64,000 nt of DNA, from positions 58,923 through 122,922 of the forward strand of contig CAJUSI010000048.1 in assembly GCA_910589035.1 (NCBI GenBank), read 5' to 3'. This document shows positions 14,956 to 22,672 of the stretch, in pieces. The stretch comes from an uncultured Acetatifactor sp. Its GTDB lineage: Bacteria; Bacillota; Clostridia; Lachnospirales; Lachnospiraceae. How positions within the stretch are numbered: the stretch's first letter is position 1; each line of letters starts with the position of its first letter. The translations under genes were made by a program, and so were the position numbers. The notes below the pieces were generated by a model. That model searched no databases, was not told the DNA's origin, and saw only the letters and a list, made by a program, of their open reading frames with translations.

Positions 14956-15963
14956 ATGTCCATCACAGGCAAGGAACTGGCTAAATTACTGAATCTGTCG
15001 GAGGCCGCCGTCTCCATGGCGCTGAACCGTAAGCCCGGCGTCAGCACCGCCACAAGGGCGCGCGTTCTGGAGGCGGCAGCGGAAAACGGCTATGACTTCA
15101 CCCATCTCCGGGACACAGCTGTCCCGAAGGTGGAAAAGGGCAGTATTTCCCTCATGATCTACAAAAAACACGGGGCCGTAGTTGCGGACACTCCCTTCTT
15201 CGACCAGCTCATAAAAGGAATCGAATCGGAATGCCGCCAGGCCTGTTACAGCTTAAACATCCATTATCTGTACGAGGACGACGATATCCCGGCCCAGCTT
15301 GGCAGCCTGTGTTACTGCAACGGGGCCATCCTCCTTGCAACGGAAATGGAAATGCGGGATTTCCAGCCTTTTGATGCCCTGAAAATGCCCCTGGTGGTTC
15401 TGGATACCTATTTTGAAAGTCTCAAATACGACTGCATCCTGATCAACAATTTCCAGGGAGCCTACCAGGCCGCCAATTATCTGATCCGCAGGTCCAAATC
15501 CCAGCCCGGCTACCTGCGCTCCTCCTACCCGGTGGGCAATTTCGAGGAGCGTGCGGACGGCTTCTACAAGGCCATCCGGGACAGCGGCATGTCCGCATCC
15601 AAATCCCCCGTCCTGCGGCTCACCCCCTCCCTGGAAGGAGCCTGCGAGGATATGCGGGAACTCCTGAAGAACGGAGAGGAGCCTGCCAGATGCTATTTCG
15701 CCGACAACGACCTGATCGCCGCCGGCGCCATCCGGGCCCTGCAGGAATTCGGCTACCGCATTCCCCGGGATGTGGGCATCATCGGCTTCGACGATATGCC
15801 CCTCTGCGTCTGCATCGAGCCCCGTCTCACCACGGTCAATGTGCCCAAGCAGTACATGGGCAAAGTAGCCGTCACACGCCTGCTCCAGATCATGGAGCCC
15901 GGTGAGCATTATCCTGTCAAGCTGGAGATCGGCACCAGCATCGTGACACGCCGCTCTGTGTGA
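14956..15963 (+). CDS. LacI-family transcriptional regulator (335 aa)
   Basis: ATG at 14956 follows AGGAG with 7-nt spacing; the in-frame extension back to 14824 has no binding site. Residues 1-50 are a LacI-type helix-turn-helix and hinge (ITGKELAKLLNLSEAAVSMAL, shortened here, then NRKPGVSTATRARVLEAA). Residues about 60-335 form a periplasmic-binding-protein-like sensor domain with IIGFDDMPLCV and EPRLTTVNVPKQYMG near the end. It is transcribed away from the isomerase operon and shares its control region, which has CTTAAT repeats. It probably represses the left operon, and perhaps the GH31-side operon, until a pathway sugar or phosphate binds. The effector is unknown. Confidence 0.92.
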   Translation: MSITGKELAKLLNLSEAAVSMALNRKPGVSTATRARVLEAAAENGYDFTHLRDTAVPKVEKGSISLMIYKKHGAVVADTPFFDQLIKGIESECRQACYSLNIHYLYEDDDIPAQLGSLCYCNGAILLATEMEMRDFQPFDALKMPLVVLDTYFESLKYDCILINNFQGAYQAANYLIRRSKSQPGYLRSSYPVGNFEERADGFYKAIRDSGMSASKSPVLRLTPSLEGACEDMRELLKNGEEPARCYFADNDLIAAGAIRALQEFGYRIPRDVGIIGFDDMPLCVCIEPRLTTVNVPKQYMGKVAVTRLLQIMEPGEHYPVKLEIGTSIVTRRSV

Positions 15964-16186
15964 GGGACCGGGACTGGCAGAACGGCATGCCAAAATAACG
16001 CATATATCAAAGCCCCATTTGAATACCTGCAGGATGGACTCCGTTCGCCGAGACCCCATGTCCTGCCGATCTGTTAGGCGCTTAACGCCAACATCCTGCG
16101 CAAAGCGGCAAAATTTTGGCTCTGGCCTGTCCGGATTAGGTGTCTGCAGGACAGGCTCCGTCTGCCGAAGCCCCCTGCCATACCGA
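15964..16186. repeat. Intergenic region with interspersed repeat copy B and a flanking direct repeat
   Basis: Convergent gap between the LacI gene and GH31. Copy B of the interspersed repeat lies at 16076-16141 (AGGCGCTTAACGCC, then GCGCAAAGCGGCAAAATTTTG, shortened in this list to its landmarks, then CTGTCCGGATTAGG). Related sequences CTGCAGGATGGACTCCG (16027) and CTGCAGGACAGGCTCCG (16144) flank it as imperfect direct repeats. No coding frame is convincing. Confidence 0.5.
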
Positions 16187-18514
16187 TTATGCCAGCAGGA
16201 TTTCCGTGGCGCTTCCGTCATAGGACAGGCTCTGCTCCCTGCAGGTTCCGTCCATTCTGTAGTATCGGATGTGAAGCGGTAAAGGAGCCTCCACGGACGC
16301 CAGGGGATAGCTTCCCTGCACAGCGCCGATTTTCAGCCGCTTTTTCCCATCCTGCAAGGATTCCTCATAGGACAGCGCAACCGCCGCATACATGCCCTCC
16401 TGATATCCGTACCCGTTTCCCTCATCCGTATAGCAGACAAAGCTTCCGTCCGCCCCCTCGTACACTTCCACCGTATCCGGCACTCCCGTCTTTCCCTCCC
16501 TGCCGTCCAGAGGAATGACGGAGCCGGCCCTTATAAACAAGGGCTGCCAGCTTACAGGCGCTTCCACCGTAATCTCCTGTCCGCCCTCCAGGCACTTCCC
16601 GGTATTCTCCTGATACCAGAGGCTTCCCCCGGGCAGATAGACCTTCCAGCGCTCCTCCCGGTCCAGCTTCTCGTTCTCCGGACCGTACCCGAAGGCCTCC
16701 GTCACCGGGCACACCAGGTAAGCCGGACCGTACATAAACTGATTTCCAATCTCCCGCACTCCGGAATCCTCCGCAAAATCAAACATAAGGCTGCGCATAA
16801 TGGTATATCCTTCCGTCTCCACCCGGTGGGCCAGAGAATAGGAGTAGGGCAGCATCCGATAACGCCGGCGGATATAGGCGGTGATAGTGTCGTAATATAT
16901 GGTCCCCGGCTCTCCGAAATGCCAGGGTTCCCTGGGCGTATCGGTGCCGTGGGAGCGCATCACGGGAAGGAAAGTCCCCATCTGAAGCCATCTGGTGTAC
17001 AGCTCCCGGTATCCCGAATCCTCTGCGCCCTTCTCGAACAGGCCGTGCCAGAACCAGGGAGCTTCCCCTTCTGTCACATTGGCAAACCTGCGGAAGCCCT
17101 CCGTATTTCCCACGAAGAAGGCACCGATATCCAGAGTCCAATAGGGAATCCCCGACATTCCCATGCTCAGGCCCTCGGCAATCTGATTCCGGAATACCTC
17201 CCAGGTAGCCATTATATCCCCTGACCAGAGAATGACCCCGTAATTCTGGATGGAAGGCGAGCCGGACCGGGTCAGGTTGACCATGCGTTTGTCGGCACAT
17301 TCCGCCCTCTGATGCTCATAGAGCCCTCTGGCGTGGGCCAGGGCGTAGGTATTCGCCACCCTGGCGTCAAAATATCTGGTCAGATTTTCCCTTGCCAGCT
17401 CATAGCGCTCCTCTTCCTCCCGTTTCACAGGCCCGTTCCAGTCAGGGGTAAAGGGCTCCGTGGAGTCGCACCACCAGGCGTCCGTCCCGGCTGCGACAAG
17501 CTCCCTCTTTAACTGGGTCCAGTACAGATCCCTGGCCTTCTCGCTGAAGGCATCGTAGGTGGAGAGATTGGCAAGCAGGGTTCCCGCTTCCATCATCTCC
17601 GCATTGTTCTCCCCGCCCTTATTCATATTGGGCCAGATGGAGATCATGAAAGCGCAGTCCTTCTCATGCATGGCCTTCACCATACCGGGCAGGTCGGGGA
17701 AACGCTCCTTGTCCACATGCTTATTGCCCCATTTCCCGCTCTCCCAGGAATTCCAGTCCAGAACCAGGCAGGATACCGGAATCTGTCTTCTCTCAAATTC
17801 CTCCAGGGTATCCAGCATCTGCTTCTGGGTCACATACCGCTCCCTGGACTGCACATAGCCGTAGGCCCAGCGGGGCAGCATCACGGCGCTTCCCGTCAGC
17901 TCCCGGATCTGTCCGATAATCTCATCGAAGCTCTTCCCGGGAATGATATAGTAGGCAATCTGATCCACCGCGTCGAAGATCAGGGTGATCAGGTTATCCC
18001 TTTCCTCATAGACCATCAGGCAGTCCGCGTCGAAGAAGACGCCGTATCCTTGGGAGGAGAGGAACACCGGCATGGGAATCTGCATATTGTTCTGGTACAG
18101 GTATTCCTTCACATTCCGGTAATTATAGGTTCCCCTCTCGTGCTGCCCCAGCCCGTAAATGGCCTCATCCTCCCCGATCTCCAGATGCAGCACGGCCGTG
18201 TACGCCTCCCCGGTCTTCACGGAAGCGACGTTTTCCACAAAGGTTCTCTCCCCGTCGATGGTCTTCTTCGTCACCAGCTTCGCCTTTCCGCCCTCGATCA
18301 TGTATTTCACGATATCCCTTTTTTCAAAAGAATAGTCCCTCTGGCAAAACAGCCTGCGCCCATCCGCCTCAAAATCCTGCGCCTGGGCTCCCCCATCCGG
18401 CCCGCAGAGGATGGTCTCATATTCCCTGTCGCTCCGGACTGCGCTCCCGCATCCGTGCGTCTGCCCGTCCGGGGTACAGATTACCCGGGTCACAGCCTTG
18501 ATTTCTCTCCTCAT
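16187..18514 (-). CDS. GH31 alpha-glycosidase, alpha-xylosidase-like (775 aa)
   Basis: The start at 18514 follows GGAGGAGTAAGGAT; the longer frame to 18604 runs into a hairpin and has no site. GH31 features are clear: the nucleophile aspartate in WWCDSTEPF, the acid/base aspartate in ILWSGDIMATW, and the substrate-pocket sequences VLDWNSWESGKWG and MRSHGTDTPREPW. No signal peptide, so cytoplasmic. GH31 members include alpha-glucosidases and alpha-xylosidases. In this locus removal of alpha-linked (2-O-methyl) xylose from RG-II side chain A, or of xylose from xyloglucan, would be logical, but specificity cannot be read from the sequence. It is the last gene of the importer-side operon, convergent with lacI. 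Confidence 0.9.
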   Translation of the reverse strand: MRREIKAVTRVICTPDGQTHGCGSAVRSDREYETILCGPDGGAQAQDFEADGRRLFCQRDYSFEKRDIVKYMIEGGKAKLVTKKTIDGERTFVENVASVKTGEAYTAVLHLEIGEDEAIYGLGQHERGTYNYRNVKEYLYQNNMQIPMPVFLSSQGYGVFFDADCLMVYEERDNLITLIFDAVDQIAYYIIPGKSFDEIIGQIRELTGSAVMLPRWAYGYVQSRERYVTQKQMLDTLEEFERRQIPVSCLVLDWNSWESGKWGNKHVDKERFPDLPGMVKAMHEKDCAFMISIWPNMNKGGENNAEMMEAGTLLANLSTYDAFSEKARDLYWTQLKRELVAAGTDAWWCDSTEPFTPDWNGPVKREEEERYELARENLTRYFDARVANTYALAHARGLYEHQRAECADKRMVNLTRSGSPSIQNYGVILWSGDIMATWEVFRNQIAEGLSMGMSGIPYWTLDIGAFFVGNTEGFRRFANVTEGEAPWFWHGLFEKGAEDSGYRELYTRWLQMGTFLPVMRSHGTDTPREPWHFGEPGTIYYDTITAYIRRRYRMLPYSYSLAHRVETEGYTIMRSLMFDFAEDSGVREIGNQFMYGPAYLVCPVTEAFGYGPENEKLDREERWKVYLPGGSLWYQENTGKCLEGGQEITVEAPVSWQPLFIRAGSVIPLDGREGKTGVPDTVEVYEGADGSFVCYTDEGNGYGYQEGMYAAVALSYEESLQDGKKRLKIGAVQGSYPLASVEAPLPLHIRYYRMDGTCREQSLSYDGSATEILLA

Positions 18515-18960
18515 ATCCTTACTCCTCCATGCCTTCCGCATGCGCTGTATTCCGCAGCCGCAGACAGTTTCCAAATCATTGTTATACAGCTTAGGAACCA
18601 TCAAGAAATAACTCTTTAAGAGTTATTTCTGGTTCCGGCTAATTCATGACAATAGAATCCTGTTTTTGGATTTTATTGTTGCGGAGCAATTTGCAGGAAT
18701 TGTCAAAAATAAATTTTTGACAATTCCTTACCAACAAATTTTTACGCAAAACGGCAAAATCCTGATTCCGGTTTTCCGGGTCCGTAATTTCTTCCTCCGA
18801 ATTTCGTAGCCTCCCGAAATCTCCAAGCCATATTTCTGAGGCTTTTAAAATTTAACGATTGTATACAATACTCTGCCAATTCCTTTCAGCCTGCTTTACA
18901 GTGATGTATCGGTACAGTAAAACACATTGGCAGCATAACTGCCAGTGCGAATCCGGAACC
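18515..18960 (-). promoter_or_regulatory. 446-bp intergenic region with three stacked hairpins and repeat copy C
   Basis: Between GH42 and GH31, both minus strand. Three inverted repeats follow one another: 18604-18616 with 18618-18630 (13-bp perfect arms, one-base centre), 18649-18660 with 18668-18679 (12-bp arms, one mismatch), and 18695-18709 with 18714-18728 (15-bp perfect arms, TAAA loop). All have A/T-rich ends and could act as terminators or attenuators, so GH31 may be expressed at a different level from GH42. Interspersed repeat copy C lies at 18727-18786. The remaining sequence up to 18960 shows no gene. Confidence 0.6.
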
Positions 18961-20991
18961 TCACGCATTCTCTTCCGGTTCCGCCGCCACCACCGCGAAC
19001 CCATTCCTCTCCAGCGGAATCCGATCCCGGTAAAGCTCCCCTGTCAGATAATCCCGCATGGGAACCTGAATGGACACCTGCGCCGCCTTTGCCGTGAAAT
19101 TAAATACAAAATAATACTCCCGGCCCTCCAGCACCCGGCGCACCGTCTCGATCTTCGGCGCGGCCAGAACCTTATTTTTCTCAATTCCCGCTCTCCCGGC
19201 CAGATAAGAGAGAAGCTTCCCCAGAGCTTCGTCAGAAAGATCCGTTCCCAGGTAGCAGCCCAGCCCCTCTCCGTATCCGTTCTCGCTCACGATCATGCCG
19301 CCCGCCTTGTAATCCTCCGTATAGGTTCCCAGGGGCTTCGCGCTCCCGCTCAGCAGATCGCACCAGCATCCATCCGCGCTCTCACAGGTCTCCCCGTCCA
19401 AATCCAGACGTACTGCCGTATGGTTCTGTGCAAATACCGGTTCCACCTCCTCCACGGTTACGCCGAAGAGGTCATTCAGCCCTGCGGGAAGGGAATCCGT
19501 ATACCCTACATTATCCTTATTCTTCGCCGCCGTTAAGAAGGTGGCCAGCACCACGCCCCCTGCTGCCGCAAAGCTTTTCAGCTTTTCCCTGAATTCATCC
19601 GAGACCACAAAGGCAGACAGTACGATGAGCAGCCTGTATTTGGAGAAATCGGCCTCATATCCCACCACATCCACATTGATTCCCTGCTCCTCCAATAACC
19701 GGTACAGACGCCCCGCATAATCCAGATAGACGAAATCCGGATCATTCACCGGCTTAATGCGCAGAGCCCAGTGGGTATCATAGTCCACGCAGATTGCAGC
19801 CTGATTGGCAAAGCCCGCCTTTTCCAGGGGTTCCAGGTGTTTCAGCAGCCCTGCGGTCTCCTGCATCTCGAAGTAGCGCCTCCTGGGCACACCGTCCATA
19901 TCCACAATGGCATAATTGAGCTGTTCCGCCCCAAAGGGGAAGGTCCTGAACTGGAAATGCAGCATCATCTCCGCCCCGTGGGCAAAGGACTGCACCACCG
20001 CCTGCTTCAGCGCCCCGGGATTAGGCTGTACCCTGCCGGAGCCCCCGAATCTGTGTCCGCCCCCGGACATGAACTCCATGACCCAAAAGGGCTTTCCCTC
20101 CTTGATTCCCCTGGCAAACGCATAGGGGAAGGAATCCACCGCCGCATCCCGCAGGCCCGGATAATAGTCAAATCCATAGCAGTCCAGCGCCTTCGTGCTC
20201 TCGTAATAGTCGATGCTGTTGGTGGCAAGGCCGGTGCCGTTGGTGGTCACCGGGTAATCGGTGTGGGCGCGCAGGGCATCCGCCTGGATATTCTGGTACT
20301 CTATCTGGGACTGGCTGCAGAAACGCTCAAATTCCAGGCGCAGAGTGGGATTTTCATAATACACCGGCATATCCTGCAGGGCGCTCACCTCTATGGTATT
20401 TACGGGAGGCTCGATCTGGTCAAAGCTGTCGTAATCCTGCCCCCAGAAAATATTCCCGCTACGGAGATTGTACTCGTGGATACTGCCGTATCTGTCCGCC
20501 AGCCAGCCGGCAAATTTCCTCCGGCATTCCGGGCAATGGCATCTCCCGGAGGCCTCCTGGGCAGGCTCGTTGTCGATCTGGAATCCCGCCACATAGGGGC
20601 TGTGCCCGAAACGCAGGGCAATCTGTTCCGCAATTTTACGGGAATACTCCCGGTAAACCGGACTGTTGTAGCAGTAAAATCTCCTGCCGCCGAAGGGGCG
20701 CTTCCTGCCCCTGTTGTCCACATAGAGCACCTCCGGATGGGCGGAGACCAGCCATGCGGGAGGGCAGGCCGTGGGCGTGCAGATAATGCTCTTGATCCCC
20801 GCTTCTCCCAGGCGCTCCACCACCCTCATGAGCCACTCGAAATCATACACTCCCTCCCTGGGTTCCATTCTGCACCAGGCAAATTCCCCCATGCGCACCG
20901 TGTTGATGCCCGATTCGATCAGAAGCGCAAGGTCATGCTCCAGTTCCTCCACCGTTTTATGCTCCGGATAATATGCAACTCCGTAATACAT
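18961..20991 (-). CDS. GH42 beta-galactosidase family enzyme (676 aa)
   Basis: ATG at 20991 follows GGGAGGTATCCT. The sequence is typical GH42: a TIM barrel starting YYGVAYYPEHKTVEELEHD, the acid/base glutamate in FQIDNEPAQE, the zinc-type cysteine cluster in GRCHCPECRRKF, and the nucleophile glutamate in FWVMEFMSGGG, followed by the trimerisation domain (FVVSDEFREKLKSF) and a short C-terminal beta domain. No signal peptide. GH42 enzymes cleave terminal beta-galactose, and some act on alpha-L-arabinopyranose. In this operon it would trim galactose or arabinopyranose from imported pectic oligosaccharides. The upstream GH29 stop lies 16 nt away, so the genes are co-transcribed. Confidence 0.93.
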   Translation of the reverse strand: MYYGVAYYPEHKTVEELEHDLALLIESGINTVRMGEFAWCRMEPREGVYDFEWLMRVVERLGEAGIKSIICTPTACPPAWLVSAHPEVLYVDNRGRKRPFGGRRFYCYNSPVYREYSRKIAEQIALRFGHSPYVAGFQIDNEPAQEASGRCHCPECRRKFAGWLADRYGSIHEYNLRSGNIFWGQDYDSFDQIEPPVNTIEVSALQDMPVYYENPTLRLEFERFCSQSQIEYQNIQADALRAHTDYPVTTNGTGLATNSIDYYESTKALDCYGFDYYPGLRDAAVDSFPYAFARGIKEGKPFWVMEFMSGGGHRFGGSGRVQPNPGALKQAVVQSFAHGAEMMLHFQFRTFPFGAEQLNYAIVDMDGVPRRRYFEMQETAGLLKHLEPLEKAGFANQAAICVDYDTHWALRIKPVNDPDFVYLDYAGRLYRLLEEQGINVDVVGYEADFSKYRLLIVLSAFVVSDEFREKLKSFAAAGGVVLATFLTAAKNKDNVGYTDSLPAGLNDLFGVTVEEVEPVFAQNHTAVRLDLDGETCESADGCWCDLLSGSAKPLGTYTEDYKAGGMIVSENGYGEGLGCYLGTDLSDEALGKLLSYLAGRAGIEKNKVLAAPKIETVRRVLEGREYYFVFNFTAKAAQVSIQVPMRDYLTGELYRDRIPLERNGFAVVAAEPEENA

Positions 20992-21007
20992 AGGATACCT
21001 CCCGATT

Positions 21008-22363
21008 CTATTCTCTTCCCGTGAAATAAACCTCTGCCGCCTCCTGGCGCTCTACGTCCCGGTCCAGTGTCAGAATGACAAGCCTGTCAGGCTGTTCCTC
21101 CGCAGCTGCCTCCAGCAAGCTCACATCCACCCGGAAGGCATCCTCTCTCTGCTCAAAGGGCAGTTCCTCCCCGCGGAAGGCGGAAGCGCTCTCAATCCGA
21201 TAGCCCTCCAGGGGAATCCACTGTCCCTGGGCGGCCTTCACATCCAGCAGATGCAGGTAGATTTTGTTTTCCTTTGAGGTGGCCCCGTACACATTGTCCA
21301 GAGGCTCAATAGGGCCTCCCCTGGTTCCGTACACCGCCTCCCCGTATTCCCTCAGCCAGTCTCCCACCTGATGCATTCTGTCCCGTATCTCCCGGGAAAT
21401 CTTCCCGTTCCGGTCCGGTCCGATATTCACCAGCCAGTTCCCGTCCCGGCAGACCACGTTCACCATCATGCGGATGAGCCAGTCAAAATCGGAAACCGGA
21501 TCGTCCGCCATCCATCCCCAGGAGCAGCCGCTGCAGACGCACATATTCTTCTCCCAGGGCACGGGAAGAATCTTTCCCGTGATCTCATGGCTGCCCTCGT
21601 CGCAGTAGAAATCTCCCTCATAGCCGGAGCGGGGGTTGACAAGGGTCTTCGGATTGTAGCTGCGCACGATTTTGTTCAGCTTCACCGGCTCCCAGAACCA
21701 GGCGCTGGAGGTGTCGCTCCCCTTATGGGCCAGCCATCCCCCGTCATACCACATAATGTCAATGGAACCGTATTTGCTGCACAGCTCCTCCACCTGCCCG
21801 TAGCACTGGGCCTTCATCAGCGCCGCGTTCTCCGGCAGCCCCTCCGGGTCGAAATATCCCGGAAATCTCCAGTCCATGGGAGAGTAATACACTCCCACCC
21901 TCATGCCGGCGGCTCTGGCCGCATCCGTATATTCCTTCACGAAATCCCGATGGGATCCATGGTTCGCGCTGGTAAAGCCCTCATAGCTGGCCCTGCTGTC
22001 CCAGAGGGCAAACCCGTCATGATGCCTGGTCACCATCACCGTGTACTTCGCCCCGAAATCCTTCGCGATCTCCATCCATTCCTGCATGGAGAAATCCTCC
22101 GGTATGAATTCCTCCGCAAGCCCCTCGTACTCCTCCTTGGGAATCTTCTCGTTAAAGCGGGCCCACTCCCCCCTTCCCAGGATGGAATAGAGGCCCCAGT
22201 GGATGAACATCCCCACTTTGGCGTCCCGCCACCACTGCAGATCCTCCGGCGGCAGTTTCAGCTCCGGGCATTTCACGCCGCCCAGGCTTTTTAAATTAAT
22301 GCTGCTTTTCAGCATGGATTTCAGTTCCGCTCCCGTCATCTCTCTGGGCAATTTCACAGCCAT
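21008..22363 (-). CDS. GH29 alpha-L-fucosidase (451 aa)
   Basis: The start at 22363 follows GGAGGAGAACGAG; the frame extends five residues further without a site. GH29 hallmarks are visible: KVGMFIHWGLYSILGRGEW at the barrel start, TVMVTRHHDGFALWDS, YYSPMDWRFPGYFD, and the nucleophile aspartate in IDIMWYDGGW. The C-terminal beta-sandwich is short, as in many clostridial members. No signal peptide, so it acts in the cytoplasm. Fucose occurs in RG-II side chains A and B and in xyloglucan. It precedes GH42 and follows the GH138-like gene after a 309-bp gap. Confidence 0.93.
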   Translation of the reverse strand: MAVKLPREMTGAELKSMLKSSINLKSLGGVKCPELKLPPEDLQWWRDAKVGMFIHWGLYSILGRGEWARFNEKIPKEEYEGLAEEFIPEDFSMQEWMEIAKDFGAKYTVMVTRHHDGFALWDSRASYEGFTSANHGSHRDFVKEYTDAARAAGMRVGVYYSPMDWRFPGYFDPEGLPENAALMKAQCYGQVEELCSKYGSIDIMWYDGGWLAHKGSDTSSAWFWEPVKLNKIVRSYNPKTLVNPRSGYEGDFYCDEGSHEITGKILPVPWEKNMCVCSGCSWGWMADDPVSDFDWLIRMMVNVVCRDGNWLVNIGPDRNGKISREIRDRMHQVGDWLREYGEAVYGTRGGPIEPLDNVYGATSKENKIYLHLLDVKAAQGQWIPLEGYRIESASAFRGEELPFEQREDAFRVDVSLLEAAAEEQPDRLVILTLDRDVERQEAAEVYFTGRE

Positions 22364-22385
22364 CTCGTTCTCCTCCATTCAAAGT

Positions 22386-22488
22386 TTTGGCTCTTCTCTC
22401 AGGCGCACTTCTCTGCCTTCCCTCCGTGCCTGTTGCAACTTTGGCTCCCCTCTCAGGCGCACTTCCCTGCCTTTCCTCCGTGCCTGTT
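22386..22488. repeat. Direct repeat of 49 bp, two copies 54 bp apart
   Basis: 22386-22434 and 22440-22488 agree at about 45 of 49 positions, both running from TTTGGCTC to GTGCCTGTT. They lie just upstream of the GH29 start codon (22363), in its presumed leader. The rest of the 22364-22672 gap shows no gene; the repeats contribute only an accidental open frame. Confidence 0.7.
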
Positions 22489-22672
22489 TTAGTCCAGCAG
22501 AAATCCTTCCCCTTCCTCGCAGAGGGTTCCCGCCCGCCGAGCGTCCGTATATCCTCTGAAGCATTGTTCGGATTTCTGCTGTCTTGCCTGCCGTATAACA
22601 GCTTTGGATGAAAGTACGTCCAGGCACTTCTGTGTATAATACACCCTCATGAGAGAACCTGTTATTCAGTAT

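Noticed and set aside
15964..16186. Insertion sequence or attachment site
   Set aside because: Only short imperfect direct repeats and an interspersed repeat copy are seen; no transposase, integrase or terminal inverted repeats.
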